This document shows, one piece after another, positions 42,675 through 53,036 of a stretch of DNA of 64,000 nt (position 1 is its first letter; each line of letters starts with the position of its first letter). The notes beneath the pieces were generated by a model that was not told the origin of the DNA, did no database searches, and saw only the letters and a program-made list of their open reading frames with translations. Position numbers and translations under genes: made by a program. Source of the stretch: Halobacteriales archaeon QS_4_69_225 (lineage in GTDB: Archaea; Halobacteriota; Halobacteria; Halobacteriales; Haloarculaceae); the NCBI GenBank assembly GCA_003020965.1, contig PXRL01000027.1:1-64000 (forward strand). Direction: 5' to 3'.

Positions 42675-43166
42675 GTGGTCGATCCGAGGGACACGACCCG
42701 CGAGGTCGAGGACCGCTACGGGCTCGACGAGTCGAGCAACCCGAACCACCTCGGGCGGCTCCTCGGGCTGTTCGTCCCCCAGCGGCTCGCCAGCCGGTCG
42801 GTGTCGGTCCGGGTGGAGACCGACCGAGAACGGTACACCACCGGCGACATCGTGACCGTGACCATCGAGTTCCACAACCGGCTACCCGTGCCGATCACCG
42901 TCGAGACGCCGACGAGACGACTGTGGGGCTGGACGGTCGACGGCTACCTCGAGGCGAGCGACGAGCCCCGCCGCGACGTGGACGACGGGGGGACGCTCTC
43001 GTTCCGCTCCCGGGAGCGAAAGCGGGTCGTCCGTCGGTGGGACGGCCGCATCAAGCGGGTCGGCGACCCGACGCGCTGGGAACGGGCGACCGGCACGGTC
43101 GAGATCGGCGCCTTTCTCGCCTGCGGCGGTCGTCCCGGCGACGAGACGACCGTCCGCATCGATTGA
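42675..43166 (+). CDS. Small beta-sandwich protein, BsuPI-like
   Basis: 163 residues from the GTG at 42675, two bases after the gatB stop; the open frame extends upstream but only as an overlap with gatB. After a 35-residue head (VEDRYGLDESSNPNHLGRLL) comes an all-beta domain: RSVSVRVETDRERYTTGDIV, TVTIEFHNRLPVPITVETPT, TRRLWGWTVDGYLEASDEPR, SFRSRERKRVVRRWDGRIKR. The order of strands (ligand entry, 'hydrophilic pair' then W-x-V-D-G) resembles the BsuPI/intracellular proteinase-inhibitor fold. Function unknown. Close spacing suggests cotranscription with gatB. Confidence 0.65.
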   Translation: MVDPRDTTREVEDRYGLDESSNPNHLGRLLGLFVPQRLASRSVSVRVETDRERYTTGDIVTVTIEFHNRLPVPITVETPTRRLWGWTVDGYLEASDEPRRDVDDGGTLSFRSRERKRVVRRWDGRIKRVGDPTRWERATGTVEIGAFLACGGRPGDETTVRID

Positions 43167-43186
43167 CCGCCTGCTCCCGGAGCGAG

Positions 43187-44539
43187 TCAGGCGTCGTCCC
43201 GGTGGAGGTGACAGTTCGCCCGGTGGACGACGTCGCCGTGCTCGTTTTCGACATCGTAGGCGGGCACCTCGCGGGCACAGATGCTGCTGTCGACGAACGA
43301 CCGCTGGAGGAGGTCGTCGGCGGCCTCGATGTCCCCCTCGACGACCAGGTCGAGCGCCTCCTCGACGATGTCCTCCGTCTCGCCCCTAAGCGAGGCGTCG
43401 CCGAAGAAGGTCCCCCGGAGGTCGCGTCGTAGCTCCGCCGGGGGGCGGTCCTCGTCCGCCTCGATGGCGTCGATGGCCGGCGACCGCCGGTCGACGGCGC
43501 GCGTGAAGTCACGGATCGCGTCCCACTCGTCGTCGCTCAGGTCGTACTCCGGCGGGGCGATGAGCTTCGGACACCGGGTCCGGAACCGACAGCCCGAGGG
43601 CGGATCGATCGGCGAGGGAACGTCGCCTTCGAGCAGGCTCCGCGTCTCCGTCGAGCGCGGGTCCGGCGCCGGAATCGCCGACAGCAGCGCCTCCGTGTAC
43701 GGGTGTTCGGGGTTCTCGAACAGCTCCTCCTTGTCGGCGAGTTCGACGATCTCGCCGAGGTACATCACCGCGACCCGGTCGGCGATGTACCGGATGACGC
43801 TGAGGTCGTGGCTGATGAACAGGTAGGTGAGCCCGAACTCGTCCTGCAGTTCGTTCATCGTGTTCAGCACCTGCGCCTGGATGGAGGCGTCCAGCGCGCT
43901 CGTCGGCTCGTCACAGACGATGAAGTCGGGGTTCACCGACAGGGCGCGGGCGAGGTTGACCCGCTGGCGCTGCCCGCCCGAGAACTGGTGCGGATACCGG
44001 TTGTAGTGCTGGGGGTCCAGGCCGACCTTCCCCAGCAGTTCCCGCGTCCGGGCCTCCCGGTCCTCGTCGTCGAGCATCCCGTGGGCCTTCATCGGCTCCT
44101 CGATGATGGGTCCGACCTTCATCCGCGGATCCAGCGACGACTGAGGGTCCTGGAAGATGATCTGCATGTCCTTCCGCATGCGGCGCAGTTCCTCGCCGCC
44201 GGTGTCGGCGAGGTTCCGCCCCTTGAAGTAGACGGCGCCGTCGGTCGGCTCCAGCAGCTTCAGGACGGTCCGGGCCAGCGTCGACTTCCCGCAGCCGGAC
44301 TCGCCGACGAGCCCGAGCGTCTCGCCCTGTCGAATCTCGAAGCTCACGTCGTCGACCGCCCGGACCCGCTGGCGGTCGAGCGCCGGTCGGGGGACGAGAC
44401 CCTCTCCCTCGAACGTCAGCGGCCCGAAGAGCCCATCGTTCCCGCTGAAGTACTTCGAGAGCCCCTCGACCTCCAGAAACGTCTGGCCGGAGTCGGGCTC
44501 GCGGTCGCCCGCGGGGGCGGTTCTGCGGTCCGAACTCAT
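43187..44539 (-). CDS. dppF: Dipeptide/oligopeptide ABC transporter ATP-binding protein (DppF/OppF-like)
   Basis: 450 residues from the ATG at 44539. Walker [23 protein letters not shown]-loop [14 protein letters not shown], signature [15 protein letters not shown], Walker [21 protein letters not shown] and the switch His in [14 protein letters not shown]. The C-terminal [10 protein letters not shown] motif is the oligopeptide-permease Cys signature. A long C-terminal extension of about 120 residues (after [15 protein letters not shown]) is haloarchaeal and ends in CHLHRDDA. It is the last gene of the A-B-C-D-F operon, overlapping dppD by 4 bp. Confidence 0.9.
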   Translation of the reverse strand: MSSDRRTAPAGDREPDSGQTFLEVEGLSKYFSGNDGLFGPLTFEGEGLVPRPALDRQRVRAVDDVSFEIRQGETLGLVGESGCGKSTLARTVLKLLEPTDGAVYFKGRNLADTGGEELRRMRKDMQIIFQDPQSSLDPRMKVGPIIEEPMKAHGMLDDEDREARTRELLGKVGLDPQHYNRYPHQFSGGQRQRVNLARALSVNPDFIVCDEPTSALDASIQAQVLNTMNELQDEFGLTYLFISHDLSVIRYIADRVAVMYLGEIVELADKEELFENPEHPYTEALLSAIPAPDPRSTETRSLLEGDVPSPIDPPSGCRFRTRCPKLIAPPEYDLSDDEWDAIRDFTRAVDRRSPAIDAIEADEDRPPAELRRDLRGTFFGDASLRGETEDIVEEALDLVVEGDIEAADDLLQRSFVDSSICAREVPAYDVENEHGDVVHRANCHLHRDDA

Positions 44540-45672
44540 CGGCTCTCGCCCTCGCCGGAGGTCAGCGACGCCTCGAAGCCGCCGCCCGTCTCGGATTCGA
44601 TCGGCAGGCTCTCCTCGTACCCGACGTCGAAGGCGTCGTCGATGAAACAGGCCACCCGGTGGTCGTCGGCGCCGTCGGCGGACTGGCGCGCGTCCGGCTC
44701 GACCGCGGCGCAGACCTCGCGGGCCTCCGGACAGCGCGTGTGGAACCGACAGCCCGACGGCGGGTTGATCGCCTCCGGCATCACGCCCTCGATCGGGTCC
44801 AGCTCCTCGACCGTCCGGTCCGGCCGCGGCAGCGAGTCGAGCAGCGACCGGGTGTAGGGGTGTTTCGTCTCGTGGAAGAGGTCGTTGGCGGTCGCCTGCT
44901 CGACGACCTCGCCGAGATACATCACGTTCACCCGGTCGCAGACCTCGGCGACGACGCCCATGTCGTGGGTGACCCACACGAAGCTGGTGTCGTACCGGTC
45001 CTGGAGGTCGTCGACGAGGTCGAGTATCTGGGCCTCGACGGTGACGTCCAGCGCCGTCGTCGGCTCGTCGGCGATGATGAGCGACGGCTCGCAGGCCAGT
45101 GCCATCGCGATGAGCACCCGCTGGCGCATCCCGCCGGAGAACTGGTTGGGGTAGTCGTCGTAGCGGGCCTCGACCTCGGGGATGCCGACGTCACGGAGCG
45201 TCTCTATCGCGATTTCGCGCGCCTCCTCGCCGGTCACGTCGCGGTTCAACTCGATGAACTCCTCGATCTGGCTCCCGACGGTGTAGACCGGGTTGAGCGA
45301 CTCCATCGGGTCCTGGAAGATGATGGCGATCTCGCGGCCACGGATGTCCTGGCGCATCTCCTCGTCGGTCAGCATCTCGTCGCGCTCCCGGCGCTCGGCT
45401 CCCTCGCCGCCCGCCGTCTCGTCTTCGAGCCCGAACAGGAGCCGGTCCTTGAACCGGACCTCGCCGCCGACGACGGCTCCCGGCTCCTCGACCAGTCGCA
45501 TGATGGACTGGACCGCGACGCTCTTGCCGGCGCCGGACTCGCCGACCAGACCGACGATCTCGCCCTGACGCACGTCGAAGCTGACGCCGTCGACGGCGCG
45601 AACGACTCCCTCCTCGGTGAAGAACTTCGTTTTCAGGTTCTCGACTTCGAGAATCGTCTCGCGTGTGCTCAT
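44536..45672 (-). CDS. dppD: Dipeptide/oligopeptide ABC transporter ATP-binding protein (DppD/OppD-like)
   Basis: 378 residues from the ATG at 45672. Walker [22 protein letters not shown]-loop [16 protein letters not shown], signature [16 protein letters not shown], Walker [21 protein letters not shown], His loop [12 protein letters not shown], and the [19 protein letters not shown] oligopeptide-type Cys motif. The central [20 protein letters not shown] is an acidic insert between Walker A and the Q-loop. It overlaps both neighbours by 4 bp, so all three cytoplasmic/permease genes are translationally coupled. Confidence 0.92.
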   Translation of the reverse strand: MSTRETILEVENLKTKFFTEEGVVRAVDGVSFDVRQGEIVGLVGESGAGKSVAVQSIMRLVEEPGAVVGGEVRFKDRLLFGLEDETAGGEGAERRERDEMLTDEEMRQDIRGREIAIIFQDPMESLNPVYTVGSQIEEFIELNRDVTGEEAREIAIETLRDVGIPEVEARYDDYPNQFSGGMRQRVLIAMALACEPSLIIADEPTTALDVTVEAQILDLVDDLQDRYDTSFVWVTHDMGVVAEVCDRVNVMYLGEVVEQATANDLFHETKHPYTRSLLDSLPRPDRTVEELDPIEGVMPEAINPPSGCRFHTRCPEAREVCAAVEPDARQSADGADDHRVACFIDDAFDVGYEESLPIESETGGGFEASLTSGEGESR

Positions 45673-46697
45673 TTGTTTTGGATTCGGGGGTCCGCGGCGT
45701 CTCGCAGGCCGTCGCCGAGCAGGTTGAACCCGACGACGGTAAGAAGGATGCAGATGCCGGGGAAGATGCTGAACCACGGGTTCGGAATCATCAGGCCGCG
45801 GGCCTTGCTCAGCATCTGTCCCCACGACGGCTGGGGCGGCTGGGCGCCGAAGCCGAGAAACGACAGTCCGGCGATGATCAGGATCGCCACGCCGATCTGC
45901 AGGGTCGCCTGCACGAGCACCGGCGCGAAGCTGTTCGGGATGACGTGCCGGAGGATGATCCACCGGTCCTTGACGCCGGCCGCCTCGGCGGCCTCGACGT
46001 ACTCCTCCTCGCGGACGGAAAACACCCGTGACCGGATCAGCCGGGCGAACGTCGGCATCGAGGCGATACCGACCCCGATCATCGCCACCGACAGGGCGTT
46101 CTGCCGCTGAGGATCGAGCACCGAGACGATCACGATGACCAGGATGAGAAACGGGATGGCGTACAGCATCTCGGCGGTCCGCATCAACACGTCGTCGATC
46201 CAGCCGCCGTAGTAGCCGGCGACGGCGCCGGTCAGCGTGCCGCCGACCATCCCGATGGTGGTCGACAGGAAGCCGACGGTGATGGCGATACGGGTGCCGT
46301 AGAACAGCCGGACGGCGACGTCCCGGCCGCGATTGTCGGTGCCGAGTGGGTGGGCCATCGTGGTCTGCGATGCGTCGAAGAACGTGTTCGAGACCCCGTA
46401 CGGGGGCAGTCTGGTCTCCGCGTGCGGCCCGCGGAGCGGGTGGTACCAGAAGTTCTGAGCGAACCAGTAGTCTAGCACCCACGCGTCGATGGTGGCGACT
46501 ATCGCCACGGTCGTCGTGACGGAGATGATTGCGAGGCCGGCCAGCGCCGTCGGGTCGCGGCGCAACTGCGAGAGGGTGTACGAAAGCCCGACGCGGGCCT
46601 CCATCTCCGCCTCCTCGACGCCGCTTTCGTCCCGTTCGGCGGTGAGGTCGATTTCGCTCGGTTCGTCCCGCGTGCTGGGGGGTGTTTCGCCGGACAT
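45669..46697 (-). CDS. dppC: Dipeptide/oligopeptide ABC transporter permease (DppC-like)
   Basis: 342 residues. An N-terminal cytoplasmic stretch of about 35 residues leads to one helix (LAGLAIISVTTTVAIVATIDA), then an oligopeptide-type extracytoplasmic loop (HPLGTDNRGRDVAVRLFYGT). Five more helices follow, with the EAA loop EYVEAAEAAGVKDRWIILRHVIPN that contacts the ATPases. It ends [17 protein letters not shown], the usual DppC C-terminus. It overlaps dppD by 4 bp. Confidence 0.92.
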   Translation of the reverse strand: MSGETPPSTRDEPSEIDLTAERDESGVEEAEMEARVGLSYTLSQLRRDPTALAGLAIISVTTTVAIVATIDAWVLDYWFAQNFWYHPLRGPHAETRLPPYGVSNTFFDASQTTMAHPLGTDNRGRDVAVRLFYGTRIAITVGFLSTTIGMVGGTLTGAVAGYYGGWIDDVLMRTAEMLYAIPFLILVIVIVSVLDPQRQNALSVAMIGVGIASMPTFARLIRSRVFSVREEEYVEAAEAAGVKDRWIILRHVIPNSFAPVLVQATLQIGVAILIIAGLSFLGFGAQPPQPSWGQMLSKARGLMIPNPWFSIFPGICILLTVVGFNLLGDGLRDAADPRIQNK

Positions 46698-46698
46698 G

Positions 46699-47775
46699 TC
46701 AGGCCTCCTGGTCCCCGTAGCTGACCCGGGGGTCGATGTAGGCGTACGAGATGTCGGTCAGGATGACGCCGATCACGAACATCACCCCGAACACCACTGT
46801 CGTCCCCATGATGAGCGGGTAGTCGATCGTCAACACGCCCTGGAGTATCAGCCGGCCCATCCCGTTGATCTCGAACACCGTCTCGGTCAGCACCGCGCCC
46901 CCGAAGGCCGTCGTCAGGTTCAGCCCGACGATGGTGATGACCGGCAATTGCGCCGGCCGGAACGCGTGCTTGCGGAGGATCTTGCTGTCGGAGACGCCGT
47001 ACGCCCGGGCGAGGCGGACGTACTCCTGGGAGAGCTGTTCGAGCATCGCCGACCGCTCGATGCGCGTGATCGCGGCCATCTGGAGCGTCCCGAGCGTGAT
47101 GGTCGGAAGAATCAGGTGTTTGACGACCGTCACCTGGTGGGCCGCCACGATCCCCCAGAACTCGACGGAGAGGAGACCCGCCTCGGCGGCCGGCGGCGGC
47201 AGGTTCCACGGCATCACCAGGCTGTTCGAGGGGAGCAATGAGAGCTCGAACGCGAATATGATGATCAGCTGCAGCCCGATCCAAAACGATGGCGTCGAGA
47301 CGCCGATGAGCGCGACGATCCGGGAGACGTGGTCGGTGGGCTGGTTCCGCCGGTGCGCCGAGATGACGCCGAGCGGGACGGCCGTCACGAGCGCGAACGT
47401 GAACGCCGACCCCATCAGAAGCAGCGTCACCGGCAGCCGCTCTTTGATCTTCCGCGAGACCGGAGTGCCGTAGTTGATGCTCCGGCCGAAATCGATGCCG
47501 TATTCCGGGGCGACGTACGGGAAGGAGTCGACCGTCGACAGCCATATCGGGGAGACGTCCCCGAGGTAGTTGATGTACCGGAGCCACAGCGGCTTGTCGA
47601 GGCCGAACTTGGCCCGGATGGCCGCCTCCTGTCGCTGTGCCGGCGACGGTCCGAGCATCACGTCGACCGGGTCACCCGGGACCGCGTTGCTCAGGAAGAA
47701 CGTTATCGTCACGATGCCGATCATCACCGGTATCGCCTGCAACAGTCGTCTGACCGTGTATCGTAGAAGCCCCAT
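46699..47775 (-). CDS. dppB: Dipeptide/oligopeptide ABC transporter permease (DppB-like)
   Basis: 358 residues from the ATG at 47775. The start MGLLRYTVRRLLQAIPVMIGIVTITFFL and the VPGDPVDVMLG segment are typical of DppB/OppB. The EAA loop reads EYVRLARAYGVSDSKILRKHAFRPA. The C-terminus ending YAYIDPRVSYGD is diagnostic. Six helices are predicted. It follows the substrate-binding protein gene after a 105-bp gap and precedes dppC by 1 bp. Confidence 0.93.
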   Translation of the reverse strand: MGLLRYTVRRLLQAIPVMIGIVTITFFLSNAVPGDPVDVMLGPSPAQRQEAAIRAKFGLDKPLWLRYINYLGDVSPIWLSTVDSFPYVAPEYGIDFGRSINYGTPVSRKIKERLPVTLLLMGSAFTFALVTAVPLGVISAHRRNQPTDHVSRIVALIGVSTPSFWIGLQLIIIFAFELSLLPSNSLVMPWNLPPPAAEAGLLSVEFWGIVAAHQVTVVKHLILPTITLGTLQMAAITRIERSAMLEQLSQEYVRLARAYGVSDSKILRKHAFRPAQLPVITIVGLNLTTAFGGAVLTETVFEINGMGRLILQGVLTIDYPLIMGTTVVFGVMFVIGVILTDISYAYIDPRVSYGDQEA

Positions 47776-47880
47776 GGAAGCGTTGTTCTGTGTCGAATCG
47801 GTTGGTGGTTGGTTCGAGACCGCCGGAGCGCCGGTCACCCGGCGGCGCGGCCACACACCGGAGGCCGGACCCCGCCGTCG

Positions 47881-49566
47881 CTACTGGACGGAGGTGTTGT
47901 TATTGTCGTCGAAGATTTTGAATCCGGCCGCCGGGTGCGAGGTGAAGCCACTGACGTCGTTGTTGACGCCGTAGCTCTCCTTCAGGTTGTACGAGGGGAT
48001 GTGCGCGCGTTCTTCGAGCACCGTCGTGATGGCTTCCTCGTACAGCTGCTTGCGCTCCTCGAAGTCGGCGCTCTCGCGGGCCTGGATGAACTTCTCGGAG
48101 GCCTGCTTGCCGGCCTCGCTGTTCGCGCCCCAGTAGGTGCCGTTGGTTTCGCCGAGTACCTCGTCGGCACGGCTCAGGAGCGAATAGGTGAACGAGGCGG
48201 GGTCGGGCAGCCCTGACCATCCGAGGGTGTACATGTTGTAATCGTCCTCGCTGCCGGTTTTGTACTGGCTCAGGAACGTGCCCCACTCGAGCCGCTGGAC
48301 GCTGGCCTGCCAGCCGGCCTCCTGGAGGCCGTTGGCGACGCTCACGCCGATGTTCTCGCGCTTGTCGTCCGGCGGGACGATGACGCGGAAGCCGTAGTCC
48401 TGGGCGACGCCCGCCTCCTCGAGAAGCGACTGGGCTTCGCCGATGTCCTTGTCGTGGGGGATCTGCTGCCACTCCTCGAGCGGCATCTCGAACGCCTCGG
48501 CGACGGACCGCGGGAGCGGGCTGTACTGCCGGACGCCGGTCGGTTCGATGAAGTTCTCGACCGCGGCGTCCATGCTGAAGACGTAGTCGACGGCCTCGCG
48601 GACCTTCGGATCGCTCGTCGGGCCCTCCTTGCAGTTGAACGCGAGGTAGAAGTACCCGATGCCGCGCGACTGGTCGATCGAGACGGAGTCGCTGTTCTCG
48701 ACGGTGGTCCAGAGGTTCGGCGGAACGTCGGTGACGATGTCTTTCTCTTGGTTCTCAAGCGAGGTTATCCGGGTTGTCGCCTCCGTGACCGGGGCGAACT
48801 CGATCTCGGCGAGGTTCGGCGTCTCGTCGCCCCAGTAGTCCTCGTGGCGCTGGAGGCGGACGAAGTCACCCTGGGTCCACTCGACCCACTCGAAGGGCCC
48901 CGATCCGACCGGGTCGAACCGGAAGATCGCCTCGTCGCCCGAGGGGGTTTCCTCCTCGCCGAACGTCTGTTTGTTCTCCTCTCGGACCGACTTCGGCACG
49001 ATGGCTCGGTGGAGCGTGTGCCGGAACGCACCGTAAGCGAAGCTGAGGTCGAACTGGACCGTCTTCTCGTCGACGGTCTCAATGTTTTCGATCATGCTGA
49101 CCTCGCTGGCGTTCTGCGTCTGCTCGTCGGCCGGTGCGTTGAACGAGTACTTGACGTCCTCGGCGGTGACCGGGTCGCCGTTCTGGAAGGTCGCCGCGTC
49201 CTCGAGTTCGACGACGTACCGGGTCCCCTCCCGGGAACCCTCGGGCTCACCCGTCGCGAGCTGAGCGCGGTGGCCCGTCTCCCCGTCGTACTCGTAGAGT
49301 CCCTCGAAGATCTGACTCGTGATCTGAGAGGAGGGCACGTCGTTGAGCACAATCGGGTCGAACTCTTGCGGACCCTTCGCCTGGGCGAACTGCAGCGTGC
49401 CGCCGCTGAGTTCGGCGTCACCGGTTCCGTCGTCCGTGCCCGTGCCGCTGCCGCCGCTGCCGTCGCCGTTGCCGGCACAGCCGGCCAGGCCGACGACCCC
49501 CGCGAGCCCGAGCCCCTGGAGTACTCTTCTTCTGTCGGTCGAGAAAGTACGTTTTTCGTTCGTCAT
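47881..49566 (-). CDS. dppA: Extracellular peptide-binding lipoprotein (DppA/OppA-like)
   Basis: 561 residues. DRRRVLQGLGLAGVVGLAGC combines a twin-arginine motif with a lipobox ending at the Cys near residue 30, so it should be exported folded and lipid-anchored. A Gly/Ser/Thr/Asp-rich linker follows. The SBP_bac_5 domain is recognisable from ATGEPEGSREGTRYVVELED, AATFQNGDPVTAEDVKYSFN, IGYFYLAFNCKEGPTSDPKV and REAVDYVFSMDAAVENFIEP. It is the first gene of the operon and should set substrate specificity (peptides or a related ligand). Confidence 0.92.
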   Translation of the reverse strand: MTNEKRTFSTDRRRVLQGLGLAGVVGLAGCAGNGDGSGGSGTGTDDGTGDAELSGGTLQFAQAKGPQEFDPIVLNDVPSSQITSQIFEGLYEYDGETGHRAQLATGEPEGSREGTRYVVELEDAATFQNGDPVTAEDVKYSFNAPADEQTQNASEVSMIENIETVDEKTVQFDLSFAYGAFRHTLHRAIVPKSVREENKQTFGEEETPSGDEAIFRFDPVGSGPFEWVEWTQGDFVRLQRHEDYWGDETPNLAEIEFAPVTEATTRITSLENQEKDIVTDVPPNLWTTVENSDSVSIDQSRGIGYFYLAFNCKEGPTSDPKVREAVDYVFSMDAAVENFIEPTGVRQYSPLPRSVAEAFEMPLEEWQQIPHDKDIGEAQSLLEEAGVAQDYGFRVIVPPDDKRENIGVSVANGLQEAGWQASVQRLEWGTFLSQYKTGSEDDYNMYTLGWSGLPDPASFTYSLLSRADEVLGETNGTYWGANSEAGKQASEKFIQARESADFEERKQLYEEAITTVLEERAHIPSYNLKESYGVNNDVSGFTSHPAAGFKIFDDNNNTSVQ

Positions 49567-49612
49567 CGTAAGTAGTGCTAAAATCTATTAGCAACCCATT
49601 TGCTTCGACTAC

Positions 49613-49621
49613 ATAAATATA
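49613..49621 (-). promoter_or_regulatory. TATA-like promoter of the peptide-importer operon
   Basis: On the minus strand ATATTTATG lies about 47-55 bp before the dppA start at 49566. With 25-bp spacing the transcript would have a leader of about 20 nt, unlike the leaderless genes elsewhere in the window. Confidence 0.55.
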
Positions 49622-49739
49622 CCGATTTTGGGGGCGGCTACCGTGCGTGAGGGTGCAGAAATCCCCGTATACGGAGTCCGGACGGGCGGCGTCGTCCTGG
49701 TCGTGGCGGACTGTGCATCGATAGCTTATGATTAGTGGG

Positions 49740-50321
49740 TTACTTCCTGGTCGCCTCGTCGGCTATTCGGGCGACGGGGTTTTCCGGTTCCTCCTCCTCG
49801 ACGCGCGGGTCGACGAACAGCAGCGTCCCGAACAGCGCCAGCGCGACGGCCTCGAGCGTCTTCGAGATGGCGGCGAGCGTCTCCCGGCCCGGTTGGTCGG
49901 TGCCGGCCAACAGTCCGACCAGCGGGTCGGCGTAGTGGGAGGCGACGACGTCGACCAGTCCTACATGCGAGGTTCCGCCGGCGGCCGCCTCGCCGAGGCC
50001 GTGGCTCAGCACGGAGTGCCAGGCCAGCCAGCCGACGATGTAGGTGCCCATCAGCCCCGCGCCGAGCAGGTACGCGCGGCGGTGGTCGAGCCGGCCGACG
50101 CCGACCGCGACGACGCCGCCGAGCAGCGCCAGCGCCGACAGCGTGAACAGCAGCGGCTCCGGCTGCGACAGCGCCTGCCCGCTCGTCAGGTACTCGCCCA
50201 GGAGCCCGCCGGCTGCGAACCGGAGCAGCTCGGCGGCGCCGACGACGAAGTGGATGGCCGCGACGGCGCCGACGACCTGCAGCACGAGAAACCGGAGCTT
50301 CCGGGCGGCGGACTCCTCCAT
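49740..50321 (-). CDS. Four-helix membrane protein of unknown function
   Basis: 193 residues from the ATG at 50321 (MEESAARKLRFLVLQVVGA). Helices lie near LQVVGAVAAIHFVVGAAELLRFA, LLFTLSALALLGGVVAVGV, YLLGAGLMGTYIVGWLAWHSVL and TLEAVALALFGTLLFVDPRV. A cytoplasmic acidic C-terminus follows (RVEEEEPENPVARIADEATRK). No family is recognised. It is divergent from topA with 159 bp between. Confidence 0.75.
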   Translation of the reverse strand: MEESAARKLRFLVLQVVGAVAAIHFVVGAAELLRFAAGGLLGEYLTSGQALSQPEPLLFTLSALALLGGVVAVGVGRLDHRRAYLLGAGLMGTYIVGWLAWHSVLSHGLGEAAAGGTSHVGLVDVVASHYADPLVGLLAGTDQPGRETLAAISKTLEAVALALFGTLLFVDPRVEEEEPENPVARIADEATRK

Positions 50322-50480
50322 GCCGGCGCTGGGGCCTCTGCGAGTAAGAGCGTGCCGGAAGTCGACGCCGCGGCGTCGTGCGGTCGGTCGCAGATGCCCG
50401 CTCGGGCGCTCACGACGGCCGTGTCCCGGAATTCGGGCGACGAAAGGTTGAAATTCGGAGTCGACGTACCGCGAGTCAGC

Positions 50481-52973
50481 GTGGAGCTCATCGTCACCGA
50501 GAAGGACAACGCCGCCCGCCGCATCGCCGACATCCTGTCGGACGGCGGCGCCGCCGCCGAGCGGCGCAACGGGGTGAACGTCTACCGCTGGGGGGACACG
50601 CGCTGCGTCGGGCTTTCGGGGCACGTCGTCGGCGTCGACTTTCCGCCGGAGTACGCCGACTGGCGGGACGTCCGACCGGTCGAGCTGACCGAGGCCGAGG
50701 TGGTGAAGACGCCGACCCAGGAGAACATCGTCCGGACGCTGCAGGAACTGGCCGAGGCGGCCGACGAGGCCGTCATCGCGACCGACTACGACCGCGAGGG
50801 CGAGCTCATCGGCAAGGAGGCCTACGAGCTGATCGAGTCGGTCACGGACGTCCCCATCAGGCGGGTCCGCTTCTCGTCGATCACCCAGACGGAGGTCAAG
50901 AGTGCCTTCGCGGACCCCGACGAGCTGGACTTCGAGCTGGCGGCCGCCGGCGAGGCCCGCCAGGTGATCGACCTGCTGTGGGGGGCGGCGCTGACCCGCT
51001 TTCTGTCGCTGTCGGCCGGCCGGCTCGGCGACGACTTCATCTCCGTCGGCCGGGTGCAGTCGCCGACGCTGAAGCTCATCGTCGACCGCGAGCGGGAGAT
51101 CGAGGCCTTCGAGCCCGACGACTACTGGGAGCTGTTCGCGGACCTCCAGGACGGCGAGTCCTTCGAGGCGCAGTACTTCCACCGCGCGGACGGCACCGAA
51201 AACGAGCGGGTGTGGAACGAAGCCGACGCCGAGGCCGCCCTCGACGACCTCGAGGCCGCCGAGGAGGCGGTCGTCGAGTCGGTCCGTCGGCGTCGCCGCA
51301 CCGACGAACCGCCGACGCCGTTCGACACCACCGCCTACATCGGCGCCGCCGGCTCGGTCGGGCTGTCGGCCCAGAAGGCCATGAGCGTCGCCGAGGAACT
51401 GTACACCGCCGGCTACGTCACCTACCCGCGGACGGACAACACCGTCTACCCGGACGACCTCGATCCCGAGGCGCTGCTGGAGTCGTTCGTCGGTCACCCG
51501 CCGTTCGGCGAGGACGCCGAAGGGCTGCTGGACGGCGCCGTCGAGCCGACGTCGGGCGACGAGGAGACGACCGACCACCCGCCGATCCACCCGACCGGCG
51601 AGGTGCCGGGCCGCCAGGAGCTGTCCGACGACGAGTGGACGGTGTACGAACTCGTCGTCCGGCGGTTCCTCGCGACGGTCGCCGACCCCGCCGAGTGGGA
51701 GCACCTGAAAGTGATCGCCGACGCCGACGACCGGCTGCTGAAGGCCAACGGCAAGCGGCTCGTCGAGGCCGGCTACCACGACGTCTACCCGTACGGGTCA
51801 GCCACGGAAAACCACGTTCCGGCGGTCGAGGAAGGCGACGTCCTGGGCGTCGACGAGGCCCGTCTCGAGGCCAAACAGACCCAGCCGCCGCGGCGCCGCG
51901 GGCAGTCGCGGCTCATCGAGGAGATGGCGGATAGGGGGCTGGGGACAAAGTCGACGAGACATCATACCCTGGAGAAACTGTACGACCGCGGCTACATCGA
52001 GAGCGACCCCCCGCGGCCGACGCGGCTCGCGAGGGCGGTCGTCGAGGCCGCGGAGCAGTTCGCCGACCGCGTCGTCGACGAGGAGATGACCGCCCAGCTG
52101 GAGGCGGACATGCAGGCCATCGCCGACGGCGAGGCCGACCTCGAGGAGGTGACCGGCGAGTCCCGCGAGATGCTGCGGCGCATCTTCGAGGAGCTACACG
52201 ACTCCCGGGAGGCCGTCGGCGATCACCTCCGGGAGTCGATGAAGGCCGACCGGACGCTGGGGCCGTGTCCCGACTGCGGCGACGACCTGCTGGTCCGGCA
52301 GTCCCGCCGGGGGTCGTACTTCGTCGGCTGCGACGGCTTTCCCGACTGCGAGTACACGCTGCCGCTGCCGAGCAACGGCGAGCCGACGGCCCTCGAGGAG
52401 CGCTGCGACGACCACGGCCTGCGGCGCGTGAAGATGCTCGCCGGCCGGAGCACGTTCGTCCACGGCTGTCCCCGTTGTGAGGCGGAGGCGGCCGACGAGG
52501 CCGACGACCGGGTCATCGGGGCGTGTCCGGACTGCGGCGACGACGACGACGGCGAGCTGGCGGTCAAGCGGCTCCGCAGCGGCTCGCGGCTCGTCGGCTG
52601 CACCCGCTATCCCGACTGCGAGTACTCGCTGCCGCTGCCCCGACGCGGCGAGATCGAGGTCGTCGAGGAGACCTGCGCCGACCACGACCTGCCGCATCTC
52701 CACGTCGTCGACGACGGGGACGACCCCTGGGAGCTGGGCTGTCCCATCTGCAACTACGCGGAGTTCAAACGACAGCGGGCGGCCTCGGGGGTCGAGGATC
52801 TCGACGGCGTCGGCGAGAAGACCGCCGAGAAGCTGGCCGCCGCCGGCGTCGAGTCCCTCGAGGACCTCCGGGGCGCCGACGCCGAGTCGGTCGCAAGCGA
52901 GGTCCAGGGCGTCTCCGCCGACCGCATCCGCGAGTGGCAGGCGGCGGTCAGCGTCGACGCGAGCGCCGACTGA
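50481..52973 (+). CDS. topA: DNA topoisomerase I
   Basis: 830 residues from the GTG at 50481; the long upstream frame overlaps the divergent gene and is not used. Toprim domain VELIVTEKDNAARRIADIL with DYDREGELIGKEAYEL (Asp-x-Asp-x-Glu), and the active Tyr in AGYVTYPRTDNTVYPDDL. The topoisomerase IA core is followed by three zinc-finger modules (CPDCGDDLLVRQSRRGSYFVG, CPDCGDDDDGELAVKRL, CPICNYAEFKRQ) and a helix-hairpin-helix C-terminus (EDLDGVGEKTAEKLAAAGV). Relaxes negative supercoils. The last gene parts overlap nothing; GGGP synthase follows 63 bp downstream. Confidence 0.95.
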   Translation: MELIVTEKDNAARRIADILSDGGAAAERRNGVNVYRWGDTRCVGLSGHVVGVDFPPEYADWRDVRPVELTEAEVVKTPTQENIVRTLQELAEAADEAVIATDYDREGELIGKEAYELIESVTDVPIRRVRFSSITQTEVKSAFADPDELDFELAAAGEARQVIDLLWGAALTRFLSLSAGRLGDDFISVGRVQSPTLKLIVDREREIEAFEPDDYWELFADLQDGESFEAQYFHRADGTENERVWNEADAEAALDDLEAAEEAVVESVRRRRRTDEPPTPFDTTAYIGAAGSVGLSAQKAMSVAEELYTAGYVTYPRTDNTVYPDDLDPEALLESFVGHPPFGEDAEGLLDGAVEPTSGDEETTDHPPIHPTGEVPGRQELSDDEWTVYELVVRRFLATVADPAEWEHLKVIADADDRLLKANGKRLVEAGYHDVYPYGSATENHVPAVEEGDVLGVDEARLEAKQTQPPRRRGQSRLIEEMADRGLGTKSTRHHTLEKLYDRGYIESDPPRPTRLARAVVEAAEQFADRVVDEEMTAQLEADMQAIADGEADLEEVTGESREMLRRIFEELHDSREAVGDHLRESMKADRTLGPCPDCGDDLLVRQSRRGSYFVGCDGFPDCEYTLPLPSNGEPTALEERCDDHGLRRVKMLAGRSTFVHGCPRCEAEAADEADDRVIGACPDCGDDDDGELAVKRLRSGSRLVGCTRYPDCEYSLPLPRRGEIEVVEETCADHDLPHLHVVDDGDDPWELGCPICNYAEFKRQRAASGVEDLDGVGEKTAEKLAAAGVESLEDLRGADAESVASEVQGVSADRIREWQAAVSVDASAD

Positions 52974-53036
52974 CGGCTCAGGGCCGTCGCCGGGGCATTC
53001 GAAGCCGTTTTGAGCATACGCCGAGTTGAGGCGGGT